This document shows positions 16,634-25,507 of a stretch of DNA of 64,000 nucleotides, one piece after another. How positions within the stretch are numbered: position 1 is the stretch's first letter; each line of letters starts with the position of its first letter. The notes beneath the pieces are model-generated. The model was given only the letters and a program-made list of their open reading frames with translations. It ran no database searches and had not been told where the DNA came from. Location of the stretch: positions 62,001 through 126,000 of the forward strand of contig JAXLWU010000009.1 of assembly GCA_046328335.1 (NCBI GenBank), read 5' to 3'. The DNA comes from JACCXM01 sp046328335 (lineage in GTDB: Bacteria > Chloroflexota > Chloroflexia > Thermomicrobiales > UBA6265). The position numbers were made by a program, and so were the translations under genes.

Positions 16634-18229
16634 ATGCGCGCTCTGGATCAGGACCTCATTCACCAGATCGACCGTCGGCGCCTGCTCAAAGCTGGCGTCG
16701 GGCTGGGAACCGCGGCGGCCCTTGCCAGGCCTTTCCCCTGGAATCGCGCCCCAGCCGCGCTGGCGCGGCAGGCGACACCTCAGGCTGGCGGCACGCTCGT
16801 GGCAGCGGCAGCGGGCGATCCCCAGTTCGATCCCTACTACCGTGTCGTTCCCGCATGGTGGTCGTACGGCACGCTCTACAACGCGCTTTACGGGTATACC
16901 GGCGAGGATCCCAGCAAGGCGGTTCCCCAACTGGCGGAGTCCGACGAGGAAACCGACACCACCCTCACTGTCACGTTGCGCCAGGGCGTCACGTTCCACA
17001 ATGGCCGGGAGTTCGGCGCGCAGGATGTGGTCGACAACATCGAACGGGCGATGGACGAGTCGATCGGCCACTACCTGGCCGCCTACTTCGTCCCGACCGT
17101 GGCATCGACGGAAGTCGTCGATCCGTACACCGTCACGATCACCTACAAGCAGCCGTACGCCCTCAAGCGGGACGATCTGGCAACCCTCTTCATCATCCCG
17201 AAAGAAGCGATGGCGGACATCGCCACGACCCCGGTCGGCACCGGCCCATTCAAATTCGTCAGCTTCGCCCCCGGCGATCGCCTGGAACTGGCTCGTTTCG
17301 ATGACTACTACGAGGAAGGCCTCCCGTACCTGGATGGCGTCACCGTGCGCGTACTCCCGGACGCGCAAGCGCGGGTGGCGAATCTCCAGTCCGGCGACGT
17401 GCAGATGATCGAGGGACTCGCCGAATCGGACGTTTCCACCCTCCAGGGAAACAGCGATCTTCAGATCGTCCATACGATCGAAGGTGGAACCTGGCACACG
17501 GTCGTCCTCAATATGCGGCGAACGCCGCTAGACAACAAACTGGTGCGACAGGCGTTGAACTACAGCCTTGACCGCGACAAGATCAACCAGTTGGCATTCT
17601 TCGGCCTCTCGCCGGTCACCCAGAGCCGCTATGCCCCGGACAACTTCTGGTATTACGAGCCGGCGGCGACGATGTACACCTTCGATCTGGAAAAGGCCAA
17701 GTCCCTCCTGGCCGAAGCGGGTGTCGGCGATGGGTTCAAGACCACCATCTCCGTGAGCGAGGCGGCTCGCCCTGGCTCCAAGGCACTGGCACAGGTGTGG
17801 AGCCAGGATCTGGCGACCATCGGCGTGACCCTCGACATCGTGGAAAAGGAACAGAACGCGTTCTACGACGATTACTTCAACGACGACTACGACATCCAGG
17901 CCTATCTCCTCGGTGACGGGCTCTTCGATCCTGCCACGGGCATCAATGACAGCTCGCCGCTGCGGGTGGAAAACAACCGCGCCGGCATCGATACGCAGCC
18001 GTTCTTTGACGAGTACAAGAAACTCGTCGCGGAGGGTGTCAGCACCATCGGCAACGATGCGCGAAAGCCGATCTACGACCGCATCCAGGAAATCTGGGCC
18101 GACGAGAGCTGGGCCCCGATCATCGCTTTCTCGCTCCTGTATGTCGGGCTGGACAACAACGTGACCGGGTTCCGGCTGCCACCAGGCGGCGGGTACCACC
18201 TCGCCGAAACGTCGGTCGGCGCGGAGTAA
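16634..18229 (+). CDS. Tat-exported ABC substrate-binding protein, family 5
   Basis: A 531-residue solute-binding protein of the peptide/nickel class. The twin-arginine signal is DRRRLLKAGVGLGTAAALA, followed by AALARQATPQ. Family features are LRQGVTFHNGREFGAQDVVD, VGTGPFKFVSFAPGDRLELA and LVRQALNYSLDRDKI. ATG 16634 follows GAGGGGAGAAAG. The first gene of an operon with two permeases but no ATPase. It is divergent from the MerR-Xre-cupin regulator. The ligand is unknown; oligopeptide, amide or sugar-like solutes are all possible for this family. Confidence 0.93.
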   Translation: MRALDQDLIHQIDRRRLLKAGVGLGTAAALARPFPWNRAPAALARQATPQAGGTLVAAAAGDPQFDPYYRVVPAWWSYGTLYNALYGYTGEDPSKAVPQLAESDEETDTTLTVTLRQGVTFHNGREFGAQDVVDNIERAMDESIGHYLAAYFVPTVASTEVVDPYTVTITYKQPYALKRDDLATLFIIPKEAMADIATTPVGTGPFKFVSFAPGDRLELARFDDYYEEGLPYLDGVTVRVLPDAQARVANLQSGDVQMIEGLAESDVSTLQGNSDLQIVHTIEGGTWHTVVLNMRRTPLDNKLVRQALNYSLDRDKINQLAFFGLSPVTQSRYAPDNFWYYEPAATMYTFDLEKAKSLLAEAGVGDGFKTTISVSEAARPGSKALAQVWSQDLATIGVTLDIVEKEQNAFYDDYFNDDYDIQAYLLGDGLFDPATGINDSSPLRVENNRAGIDTQPFFDEYKKLVAEGVSTIGNDARKPIYDRIQEIWADESWAPIIAFSLLYVGLDNNVTGFRLPPGGGYHLAETSVGAE

Positions 18230-18260
18230 CCCAGCGCGGCGCGCTTGACTGTTTGATCGT

Positions 18261-19208
18261 ATGGTCGCCTACGTCGGGGCACGGCTCGTTCAGGCCGTGC
18301 CCGTCCTCCTGCTGGCGAGCTTTGTCATCTTCGGGTTCATCCGCTTGATCCCCGGCGATCCTGCCATCGCGCTCGCCGGGCAGAATGCGACGCCGGAGCA
18401 GGTCGAGGCCCTCCGGCGTCGGTTCGGGCTGGATCGCCCCGTCCCCGTGCAATACGCAACGTGGATCAGCAACGCGACGCGGGGCGACCTTGGCGATTCG
18501 TATATCTCCAAACGTCCGGTGGCGGATCTGATCCGGCAGCGCATTCCGGCAACGATTCAACTCGCACTGGGCAGCCTGCTCGTGATGCTCCTCATCGGCG
18601 GACCCATCGGTGTGTTCATGGCGGTCCGGCCCCAGAATCCGCTGACCCGGTTCGTCAGCGTCATGAACGCCATTGCCCTCGCCACGCCGACGTTCTGGCT
18701 CGGATTGCTGCTCATTATCTACTTTTCGGTTTCACGCCACTGGCTGCCGGCGTCCGGCTACGTGCCCTTTACCGAAAGTCCGCTCGAGGCGGCAACGCAC
18801 CTGATCCTCCCCTCGCTCACGCTGGGAGCTTATGGCGCCGCTGTCCTCATCCGCTTCCTCAATGCGTCACTCTCCGATGCCTTGCGCGCTGATTACGTCC
18901 GGGTCGCCTATGCCAAAGGGCTGCGAGAGCGGGCGGTAATCGCCCATCACGCCCTGAAGGTCGCGCTGCCTCCGGTGGTCACCATCATGGCCATTCAGTT
19001 TGGCCAGTTGCTGGGCGGAGCCGTCGTCACCGAATCGGTCTTCGGCTGGCCCGGGCTCGGGCGCCTCATTCTGGACGCCATCGCCAACCGCGATTACCTG
19101 GTCGTCCAGAGCACGATGTTGCTGTTCGTCACCATCTTCATCGTGCTCAATATCCTCGCCGACGTCTGCTATGCCTACCTCAATCCCCGAGCCCGCGTGG
19201 CGCGATAG
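18261..19208 (+). CDS. Dpp/Opp-type ABC importer permease (DppB-like)
   Basis: A 315-residue inner-membrane permease. It starts with the membrane segment LVQAVPVLLLASFVIFGFIR, followed by LIPGDPAIALAG and the coupling region YVRVAYAKGLRERAVIAHHA. It ends with the DppB-typical VLNILADVCYAYLNPR. The ATG at 18261 has no clear Shine-Dalgarno sequence. It lies 31 bases after the binding-protein gene. Confidence 0.93.
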   Translation: MVAYVGARLVQAVPVLLLASFVIFGFIRLIPGDPAIALAGQNATPEQVEALRRRFGLDRPVPVQYATWISNATRGDLGDSYISKRPVADLIRQRIPATIQLALGSLLVMLLIGGPIGVFMAVRPQNPLTRFVSVMNAIALATPTFWLGLLLIIYFSVSRHWLPASGYVPFTESPLEAATHLILPSLTLGAYGAAVLIRFLNASLSDALRADYVRVAYAKGLRERAVIAHHALKVALPPVVTIMAIQFGQLLGGAVVTESVFGWPGLGRLILDAIANRDYLVVQSTMLLFVTIFIVLNILADVCYAYLNPRARVAR

Positions 19209-19217
19209 TCCTCGCTC

Positions 19218-20156
19218 ATGAGCCATTCCCTCGCTTCGGCCCCGGCAACGAACCGCGACGCGGCATTGCCGCGCATGGCGAAAACGGAACCGATCTGGCA
19301 ACAGACGCTGCGGCGGTTGCTGAGCGACCAGACCGGCGTCATCGGCGTCGTCATCGTCTCGTTGCTCATCTTCGCCGCGATCGCCGCACCACTGCTGGCG
19401 CCGGCCGATCCGTTCGCGATCGGCGCCGGAATGCCGTTCGCCCCACCCTCCCGCGAGCACCTGATGGGAACGGATGACCTCGGGCGTGATGTCTTCTCCC
19501 GCGTTCTCTTCGGAGCGAGGGTATCGCTCCGGGTGGCTATTCTGTCGGTTTCCGCGGCGCTGGCGATCGCGGTTCCTCTTGGTCTTGCCGCCGGGTATTT
19601 CGGCGGGTTCGTCGACGTGGTCATCAGCCGCCTCTTCGACACCATCTTCGCCTTTCCGGCGATCCTCATCGGCGTCGGTTTCGTCGCCGTCCTCGGTCCT
19701 GACCTGCAGAATGTGATCATTGCCGTGGCGATCATCAACATCCCCACCATCGGCCGATTGGTGCGCGCGACGGTCATCACTCAGCGCGACCAGGACTACG
19801 TCGAGGCCATCAGATCGGCAGGGGCCTCGACCGCGCGGATCACCTTCCGGCATATCCTGCCGAACGCGATTCCGCCGCTCTTCGTGCAGGTGGCCTTGGC
19901 GGCGGGCGAAGCGGTGTTGCTCGAAGCGGCGTTCAGTTTCCTCGGACTGGGGAGCCGACCCCCGACTCCATCCTGGGGCGCCATGCTCAACGAGGGACGC
20001 CGCTTTCTCGACCGCGCCCCCTGGCTCGGTCTCTTTCCGGGTCTGGCCATCACCCTGATGATCTTCGGTCTCAACTCCCTTGGCGACGGTATCCGCGACG
20101 CCCTCGATCCCCGCCGCTGGCGACCGGGCAAACAGAAGGCTATGGAAGGAGCATGA
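19218..20156 (+). CDS. Dpp/Opp-type ABC importer permease (DppC-like)
   Basis: A 312-residue permease. The first membrane segment is at about 36-55 (GVIGVVIVSLLIFAAIAAPL). DppC hallmarks are LMGTDDLGRDVFSRVLFGAR, the coupling region YVEAIRSAGASTARITFRHI and SFLGLGSRPPTPSWGAML. It pairs with the DppB-like protein nine bases upstream. No ATPase gene follows. The system must borrow ATPases, possibly those at 7340 and 8463. Confidence 0.93.
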   Translation: MSHSLASAPATNRDAALPRMAKTEPIWQQTLRRLLSDQTGVIGVVIVSLLIFAAIAAPLLAPADPFAIGAGMPFAPPSREHLMGTDDLGRDVFSRVLFGARVSLRVAILSVSAALAIAVPLGLAAGYFGGFVDVVISRLFDTIFAFPAILIGVGFVAVLGPDLQNVIIAVAIINIPTIGRLVRATVITQRDQDYVEAIRSAGASTARITFRHILPNAIPPLFVQVALAAGEAVLLEAAFSFLGLGSRPPTPSWGAMLNEGRRFLDRAPWLGLFPGLAITLMIFGLNSLGDGIRDALDPRRWRPGKQKAMEGA

Positions 20157-20160
20157 TCAG

Positions 20161-21153
20161 ATGACCGCACAGATCGAGAGGTATCAGACCGCCCGCGACC
20201 AGGGCGTCGCCTGGCTCCTGCAGCAAATGAACGACGATGGCTCCATCGGTCCGGTCGATCAGGACTTCACCTACTACCGAATGCCCTGGACGTTCACCAT
20301 CAGCGGCCACACCGACGTGGCGCTCCGCGTGTGCGAGTGGGTTCGCGCCAATCAGTTCGCTCCGAACGGCGATTTCGTGGGGGTCACCCCGCGTCAGATC
20401 GAGGCGAACGCCTACCAGAACGCGACGTTCATCTACGGCGCGCACATGCTTCGCCAATTCGATCTCTCCTACCGCGGCTGGTCACATCTCCTCACCCGGC
20501 AAGATCGGCAATCCGGGGGATTCACTCATCTGCCAAATGCCTCGGGCATTGCCGCGGACGAGAACGTCCCGACCGTGGCGCAGGTCGGGATGGCCGCGCT
20601 GATGCTGGGCGATCTGGAGGCGGCGCGGGGCGCGGGGCGGTGGTTCCGCCTGGTCTGGGACCTGCAGCCGGCTCCCGCCCATCGCCTCTATTACGTGTTC
20701 AACGCCGAGACGCAGCGGTTGGTCACCGAATTCCCGGCCGAGCGCGCGTTCCACTATGTCCTGGAGATGCAGCAGCCACGACAGCGCTTCACCTGCGGCG
20801 GCATCGCGGTCGCCTTCCTGGTGCGGCTCTTCCAGGCGACCGGAGACGAGGATCACATCGACCTTGCCCGCGCCTACATGCAGCAGTCCATGGCATCGAC
20901 GGAACAGCAATTCGAAGTCTCGCAGGTCTGCAAATCGGGCTGGGGCTCGGCGCTGCTCTATCAGATCACGCGGGAAGCGGAGTTTCGCGACTGGACCTGT
21001 CGGGTTGCCGACTTCTTCGTTGCCGATCAGCAGGCGGACGGTTCATGGCGGGACAGCGGTCCCTACGGGCAGGCGCCGCACGTCGACATCATGGTTACGG
21101 CCGAGTTCGTGATGATTCTCGATACGATGATCGCCTGTCTTTCGCTGTCCTGA
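20161..21153 (+). CDS. Alpha/alpha-toroid (prenyltransferase/terpene-cyclase-like fold) protein
   Basis: A 330-residue protein. It has two QW-like repeats, WLLQQMNDDGSIG near residue 19 and FFVADQQADGSW near 300, and further helical blocks such as GGFTHLPNAS. These suggest the alpha/alpha-barrel seen in squalene cyclases, prenyltransferases and related glycan-active proteins. The DxDD motif of squalene cyclases was not seen, so terpene cyclisation is unlikely. ATG 20161 follows AGGAG, five bases after the permease gene ends. Its place between a transporter and an M20 hydrolase suggests a role in processing the imported compound, but this is inference. Confidence 0.75.
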   Translation: MTAQIERYQTARDQGVAWLLQQMNDDGSIGPVDQDFTYYRMPWTFTISGHTDVALRVCEWVRANQFAPNGDFVGVTPRQIEANAYQNATFIYGAHMLRQFDLSYRGWSHLLTRQDRQSGGFTHLPNASGIAADENVPTVAQVGMAALMLGDLEAARGAGRWFRLVWDLQPAPAHRLYYVFNAETQRLVTEFPAERAFHYVLEMQQPRQRFTCGGIAVAFLVRLFQATGDEDHIDLARAYMQQSMASTEQQFEVSQVCKSGWGSALLYQITREAEFRDWTCRVADFFVADQQADGSWRDSGPYGQAPHVDIMVTAEFVMILDTMIACLSLS

Positions 21154-21205
21154 ATCACCGGCATATCTCGGAATCAACCGGCATTTCCAACGGGAGCCCT
21201 GTGCC

Positions 21206-22468
21206 ATGACGACCACCTCTGTCCTGACGACCGCCACCAGCCTCATCGACCAGTTGTTTCCCGATTACGTTGCCCTCTTGCAGGCACTGGTGCGGCAGCC
21301 GTCGACACTGGGGTCAGTGCGGCCGGCGCAGGAGATCGTCTACCGGCATCTCTGCCATCTCGGCCTCGATGCCTATCGCCAGGCGATCGAGCCGGACACG
21401 ATCGCCGGGCATCCCGATTTCGCGCCTGTGCCGTGGAGTTCGCAGGGCGAGCCCAACGTCTGGGGCGTGCTGCCGGCGCGGGGATCCGGAGGCCGGTCCC
21501 TGGTGCTCAACGGGCATATCGATGTCGTTCCCCCTGGTCCGGAAGATCAATGGACGGTCGATCCGTGGGGCGCGGCAATCTCGCAAGGCCGGCTGTTTGG
21601 CCGCGGTTCCATGGATATGAAGGCCGGTCTTGTCGCCGCGCTCCTGACAATGGATGCGGTCATTGCCTCCAATATGCCGCTGCGCGGCCCTGTCATCTTC
21701 GAGAGCGTCATCGAGGAAGAGTGCTCCGGCAATGGCATGCTCGCCCAGCGCCAGCAGACCGGACCGGTGGACGGCATCGTCATCCTCGAACCGACCGGTG
21801 ATACGACGTGGACGGCGACTCCCGGTGTGCTCTGGTTCGAGGTCACGGTCACGGGGAAGGCGGCGTACGTCGGGCAGGGAGCCGCGTCGGTCAACGCCAT
21901 CGAACTCGCGATCGATCTCCTGCGGCGGATGAAACCCGCGGCGGTCGCCGAATTGAACGCGGCTTTTTCCCATCCGGCGTTCATCGGCATGACCAATCCG
22001 CTGACGCTGAACGTGGGTACGATTGCGGGCGGCGGGTGGCCGTCCGCCGTTCCGCTCACCTGCACGACTACCTGCCGCATGGCGTTTCCGATCGACTGGT
22101 CCTTCACCCAGGCACGTGCCTTCGTGGAACGTCACATCAAGCAGGCGGCCGCGGACGATGCGTGGCTGGTGGCCCATCCCCCGCACATTCGCTTTCCCGG
22201 GTTTCGCGCCGCGGGGTGGGAATACCGTGCCGATCCCGCCCTCCTCGACCTGGTCGACCGCTGCCACACCGAAGAGACTGGCCGGCGACTGATCCGCACC
22301 GGATGGCCCGGTACGGCCGACGGCCGCTACGCCGACCCATCGGTTCCCGTCGTTTACTACGGTCCCGCTGGCAGCGGCATCCACGGACCAGATGAATATG
22401 TCGAGCTCGAAAGCATGCGCCGGGTTGCGCGCACGCTGGTCGCCGTTATTGCGGAGTGGTGCGCATGA
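21206..22468 (+). CDS. M20-family metallohydrolase (ArgE/DapE/ACY1-like)
   Basis: A 420-residue co-catalytic zinc hydrolase. Metal and catalytic motifs are clear: NGHIDVVPPG near residue 99, GRGSMDMKAG near 132, and the general-base pair in ESVIEEECSGNG near 172. The inserted lid domain begins near 205 (VLWFEVTVTGKAAYVG). M20 enzymes deacylate N-acyl amino acids or cleave small peptides and carbamoyl compounds. ATG 21206 follows GGGAG. Its stop overlaps the next gene (ATGA). It probably hydrolyses the solute brought in by the operon's transporter. Confidence 0.92.
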   Translation: MTTTSVLTTATSLIDQLFPDYVALLQALVRQPSTLGSVRPAQEIVYRHLCHLGLDAYRQAIEPDTIAGHPDFAPVPWSSQGEPNVWGVLPARGSGGRSLVLNGHIDVVPPGPEDQWTVDPWGAAISQGRLFGRGSMDMKAGLVAALLTMDAVIASNMPLRGPVIFESVIEEECSGNGMLAQRQQTGPVDGIVILEPTGDTTWTATPGVLWFEVTVTGKAAYVGQGAASVNAIELAIDLLRRMKPAAVAELNAAFSHPAFIGMTNPLTLNVGTIAGGGWPSAVPLTCTTTCRMAFPIDWSFTQARAFVERHIKQAAADDAWLVAHPPHIRFPGFRAAGWEYRADPALLDLVDRCHTEETGRRLIRTGWPGTADGRYADPSVPVVYYGPAGSGIHGPDEYVELESMRRVARTLVAVIAEWCA

Positions 22469-23211
22469 TCGCAGGGAGGGTGGCACTGGTCACCGGGGCG
22501 AGCCGTGGCATCGGAGCGGCCATCGCGCGCTCCCTCGCCACCGCGGGTGTCGACGTCGCCATCTCGGCCCGCGATGTCGCCAGCCTGGCCGAGACGTGCC
22601 GGCACATCTCGGCCGCGGGCCGGCGGTGTCTCCCCGTGGCCTTCGATGTCACGGATTCGGACGGCATGGCGGCCGCGGTCGCCGGAATCGAAGGAGACCT
22701 CGGACCAATCGACATCCTGGTCAACAACGCCGGGGTCAATCTGCCGCGCCCCGCGGTCGAGGTGACCGAAGGCCAGTGGGACGCGATCCTGGACACCAAC
22801 CTCAAAGGCGCGTTTTTCTGTGCTCAGGCGGTAGGCCGTTCCATGATTGCCCGCCGCCGTGGCCGCATCGTCAACATCGCCTCGGCGGCAGGACTGATTC
22901 CGGCCCACGAGCGCGCCGCCTACTGCGCGAGCAAAGCGGGGTTGGTCATGCTCACTCGGGTGCTGGCCCTGGAGTGGGCAGAGTTTGGCGTGACCGTCAA
23001 CGCCTTGGCGCCTACGTTCGTGGAAACGGAATTAGCCGCGCAAACGCTCAACCGGCCCGGGATGCGGGAATTCTGGGAATCGCGCATCCCGCTGGGTCGC
23101 CTCGCCACGGTCGATGACGTCGCGGCCGCGGTCCGGTATCTCGTTTCAGACGAGGCGGGTTTCATCACCGGCGTCGTCCTGCCGATCGACGGCGGCCTGA
23201 CGATGCGATAG
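22465..23211 (+). CDS. SDR-family oxidoreductase
   Basis: A 248-residue short-chain dehydrogenase: TGASRGIG near residue 12, VNNAG near 87, YCASK near 153 and a C-terminal LPIDGGLTMR. ATG 22465 overlaps the M20 stop and is 8 bases after GGAG, so GTG 22456 is less likely. It ends the second importer operon, just as another SDR ends the first. A small 5-bp hairpin (23217-23232) follows, too weak to call a terminator with confidence. Confidence 0.92.
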   Translation: MIAGRVALVTGASRGIGAAIARSLATAGVDVAISARDVASLAETCRHISAAGRRCLPVAFDVTDSDGMAAAVAGIEGDLGPIDILVNNAGVNLPRPAVEVTEGQWDAILDTNLKGAFFCAQAVGRSMIARRRGRIVNIASAAGLIPAHERAAYCASKAGLVMLTRVLALEWAEFGVTVNALAPTFVETELAAQTLNRPGMREFWESRIPLGRLATVDDVAAAVRYLVSDEAGFITGVVLPIDGGLTMR

Positions 23212-23322
23212 AACCACGGCGATTTACCGCCGCCATCGTTCAACCAATCGATAGCCGCAGTGGTGCCCGGCCTCCCGGCGCGGGCGGCCGGCAAGAACCA
23301 TGCGGTTCATGCGGGAGTGATT

Positions 23323-23362
23323 TGCAACACCTGTTGCACGTTCGGCGTCTCGCTGTTACTCT
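23323..23362 (+). promoter_or_regulatory. Operator-like palindrome and weak promoter of the rpiR-type gene
   Basis: TGCAACA-CC-TGTTGCA is a perfect palindrome at 23323-23338. It overlaps TTGCAC (23334-23339), which is followed after 17 bases by TACTCT (23357-23362); each hexamer matches consensus at only three of six positions. A palindrome over the -35 region fits autorepression by the SIS-domain regulator encoded downstream. Confidence 0.5.
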
Positions 23363-23420
23363 TGGCCACCAGACAACCAACACGTCATTTGCCCGCCGTC
23401 GGCTGCCGATCGCAGGCCTG

Positions 23421-24278
23421 GTGGTGTCCGTGGGTACTGCGCCTGCCGGTCTCGATTTTGACCGGTTCGAGCAACTCAGTCCGAAGCACCAGATGGTCGC
23501 CCGTTGCGTGGCGGAGAATCCCGCCTTCGCTGCCTTCGCCACCGCCAATGAACTCGGCGCGCGGGCGGGGGTGAGCACCGCCACGGTCGTCCGTTTCGCC
23601 CAGGCGCTCGGGTTCAACGGGTACAACGAGTTTCAGCAGAACGCGCGGCACAGTTACCTGCGCACGCTCCAGCCGTCGCAAGCCCTGCAGGCCCGCAACG
23701 AGAATGGGCGGGACATCTTCGCCGCCCAACTGTATCAGGACATCGAGAACTTGCGGCGGACGCTGCACTCCCTGCACGGCGCGGAACTCCTCGATGTCGC
23801 CAAGCGCATCGACCGAGCGCACGAGATCGTGATCATCGGCTCGGGGAGTTACGCCGCGATCGGCATGATTCTCGGACACCAGTTGCGCTTCATGGGCTAC
23901 CGCGCCCATGTCGAGAACCGGGGTGGCCCGCACCTGACCGCGGCAATCTCGCCGCTGACGAGCAAGGACCTGGTGATCGGCATCAGTTTCTGGAAGGGCG
24001 TCCGGGAGACGATCAACGCGGTGTCATGGGCGCATCGGCGGGGGATCCCGACCGTCGCTCTCACCGACACGGTCTTCTCACCCATTGCCAAAGCGGCGGA
24101 CATCGCCATCGCGATTCCCAGCGAAGGGGTTTCTTTCTTTCAGTCGATGGTCGCCCCGCTTTCCGTGATCTACGGACTGATCGCTCAACTGGCACATGAT
24201 GCCGACGAGGCGCGCAAACAGATCATGAAGGAGGCCGAGGAGAGTTACGACATCCTGGAGATCGCATACCCGGGTTGA
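23421..24278 (+). CDS. RpiR/MurR-family transcriptional regulator
   Basis: About 285 residues. An N-terminal RpiR helix-turn-helix (ELGARAGVSTATVVRFAQAL) precedes a SIS domain (EIVIIGSGSYAAIGMILGHQ to ISFWKGVRETINAVSWAH), which in this family binds phosphosugars or other small ligands. The start is uncertain: GTG 23421 and GTG 23424 lie downstream of the predicted promoter, whereas ATG 23322 would put the operator inside the gene. It lies directly before the M24, HyuA, HyuB and polyamine-type importer genes, which it probably controls. Confidence 0.88.
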   Translation: MVSVGTAPAGLDFDRFEQLSPKHQMVARCVAENPAFAAFATANELGARAGVSTATVVRFAQALGFNGYNEFQQNARHSYLRTLQPSQALQARNENGRDIFAAQLYQDIENLRRTLHSLHGAELLDVAKRIDRAHEIVIIGSGSYAAIGMILGHQLRFMGYRAHVENRGGPHLTAAISPLTSKDLVIGISFWKGVRETINAVSWAHRRGIPTVALTDTVFSPIAKAADIAIAIPSEGVSFFQSMVAPLSVIYGLIAQLAHDADEARKQIMKEAEESYDILEIAYPG

Positions 24279-24328
24279 GTCAGGGGCTTGGCGCGGCGCC
24301 GCGGCGAGCGAAGTGAGGAGCGAGGGAT

Positions 24329-25480
24329 ATGGCACAGGACCGGCTTCGTCGCATTCAGGACGCGGTACGGGAGCGCGGGCTGGACGCGCTGCTGCTGTAC
24401 AAACCGGTCAACGCCTACTACGCCAGCGGTTTCACCAGCCTCGACACCGCGCGTCCCAATTCCTATACCCGTCCGATCGTTGCAGTCATCACCCCGGACG
24501 CCGCTTCGCTGGTCGTGCCGCTGCTCGATGACGAGCCCGCGCGTGAAATGTCCTGGATCGCCGACGTGCGGTCCTACGCCAGTGCCCCACCCTTTGCCAG
24601 CGCCCAGGAAATGATCACCGACTATCTTCGCGAACAGGGCGTCGCGGGCGGGCGCATCGGCGTCGAGGACGACTTCGTCTCCCTCCGGGTTGCCGGCGAT
24701 CTTCATGAACGGATACCCGGTTCGACGCTGGTCCCGGCCAGCGCCATCGTCGAAGACCTCCGCATCATCAAGGACGCCGAGGAGATCGCCCATATTCGGG
24801 AAGCGTCGCGCCTCACTGATGTGGCGATGACCGCGAGCCTGAACGCCATGACCCCTGGCCGCTCGGAGATCGAGATCGAGGCGGAAGGCATCCGCGCGAT
24901 TCGGCTGCGCGACGCGGCGAGTGGCAATCAGAATGGTGAAGAGGACGCGATGATCGACGCGATGGCGATCATCATCGGCGGCGCCCGTGGTTCGATGCCG
25001 CATGAGTTCAGTTCGTTCCGCCGCTACGTCGACGGCGATCTTACCTGGCACTGCTGGTTGATTTCCTCCCGCGGCTACTGGGCGGAAAACGTGCGCTCGG
25101 TCGTCCTCGGCACATCCAGCCCGGTCCAGGAGCGGATGATTGCGAGCGCGCGGGAGGCCCTCGCCAGGGGCAAGGAGCAGGTGCGGCCGGGGAACGAAGT
25201 CGGCAACGTCTTTGCCGCCGTCCATGCCCGGCTGAAGGAGGACGCGCCGGATGGCACGATGCTGATCTCGCGCAGCGGCCACGGTTCCGGGTTGGAATAC
25301 CATGAACCGCCGTTCGTCGAAATCACCGACCGCACCGTCCTCCAGCCAGGAATGGTGTTGACCGTCGAACCGGGGGTGTTCCTGCCGGGCGTCGGCGGGG
25401 CATCGTTCTCCGATACCGTGGTGGTGACGGCCGACGGCCATGAGACGCTGACCCGCTACCCGATCGACAACGCCGGCTAG
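24329..25480 (+). CDS. M24-family pita-bread protein, creatinase-like, metal ligands not conserved
   Basis: A 383-residue protein with the N-terminal creatinase-type domain and C-terminal pita-bread domain. The usual metal-binding positions are altered. In GDLTWHCWLISSRGYWAENV, the two Asp ligands align with Cys and Glu. In GGASFSDTVVV, the last Glu ligand aligns with Ser. The HGSGLEYHE His and TVEPGV Glu remain. Loss of the metal site is seen in creatinase, which is metal-free and cleaves C-N bonds. So this may be a C-N hydrolase rather than an Xaa-Pro peptidase. ATG 24329 follows GAGG. It precedes hyuA by 27 bases. Confidence 0.88.
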   Translation: MAQDRLRRIQDAVRERGLDALLLYKPVNAYYASGFTSLDTARPNSYTRPIVAVITPDAASLVVPLLDDEPAREMSWIADVRSYASAPPFASAQEMITDYLREQGVAGGRIGVEDDFVSLRVAGDLHERIPGSTLVPASAIVEDLRIIKDAEEIAHIREASRLTDVAMTASLNAMTPGRSEIEIEAEGIRAIRLRDAASGNQNGEEDAMIDAMAIIIGGARGSMPHEFSSFRRYVDGDLTWHCWLISSRGYWAENVRSVVLGTSSPVQERMIASAREALARGKEQVRPGNEVGNVFAAVHARLKEDAPDGTMLISRSGHGSGLEYHEPPFVEITDRTVLQPGMVLTVEPGVFLPGVGGASFSDTVVVTADGHETLTRYPIDNAG

Positions 25481-25507
25481 CGAAACGCACAGGAACGGAG
25501 TCGGATC

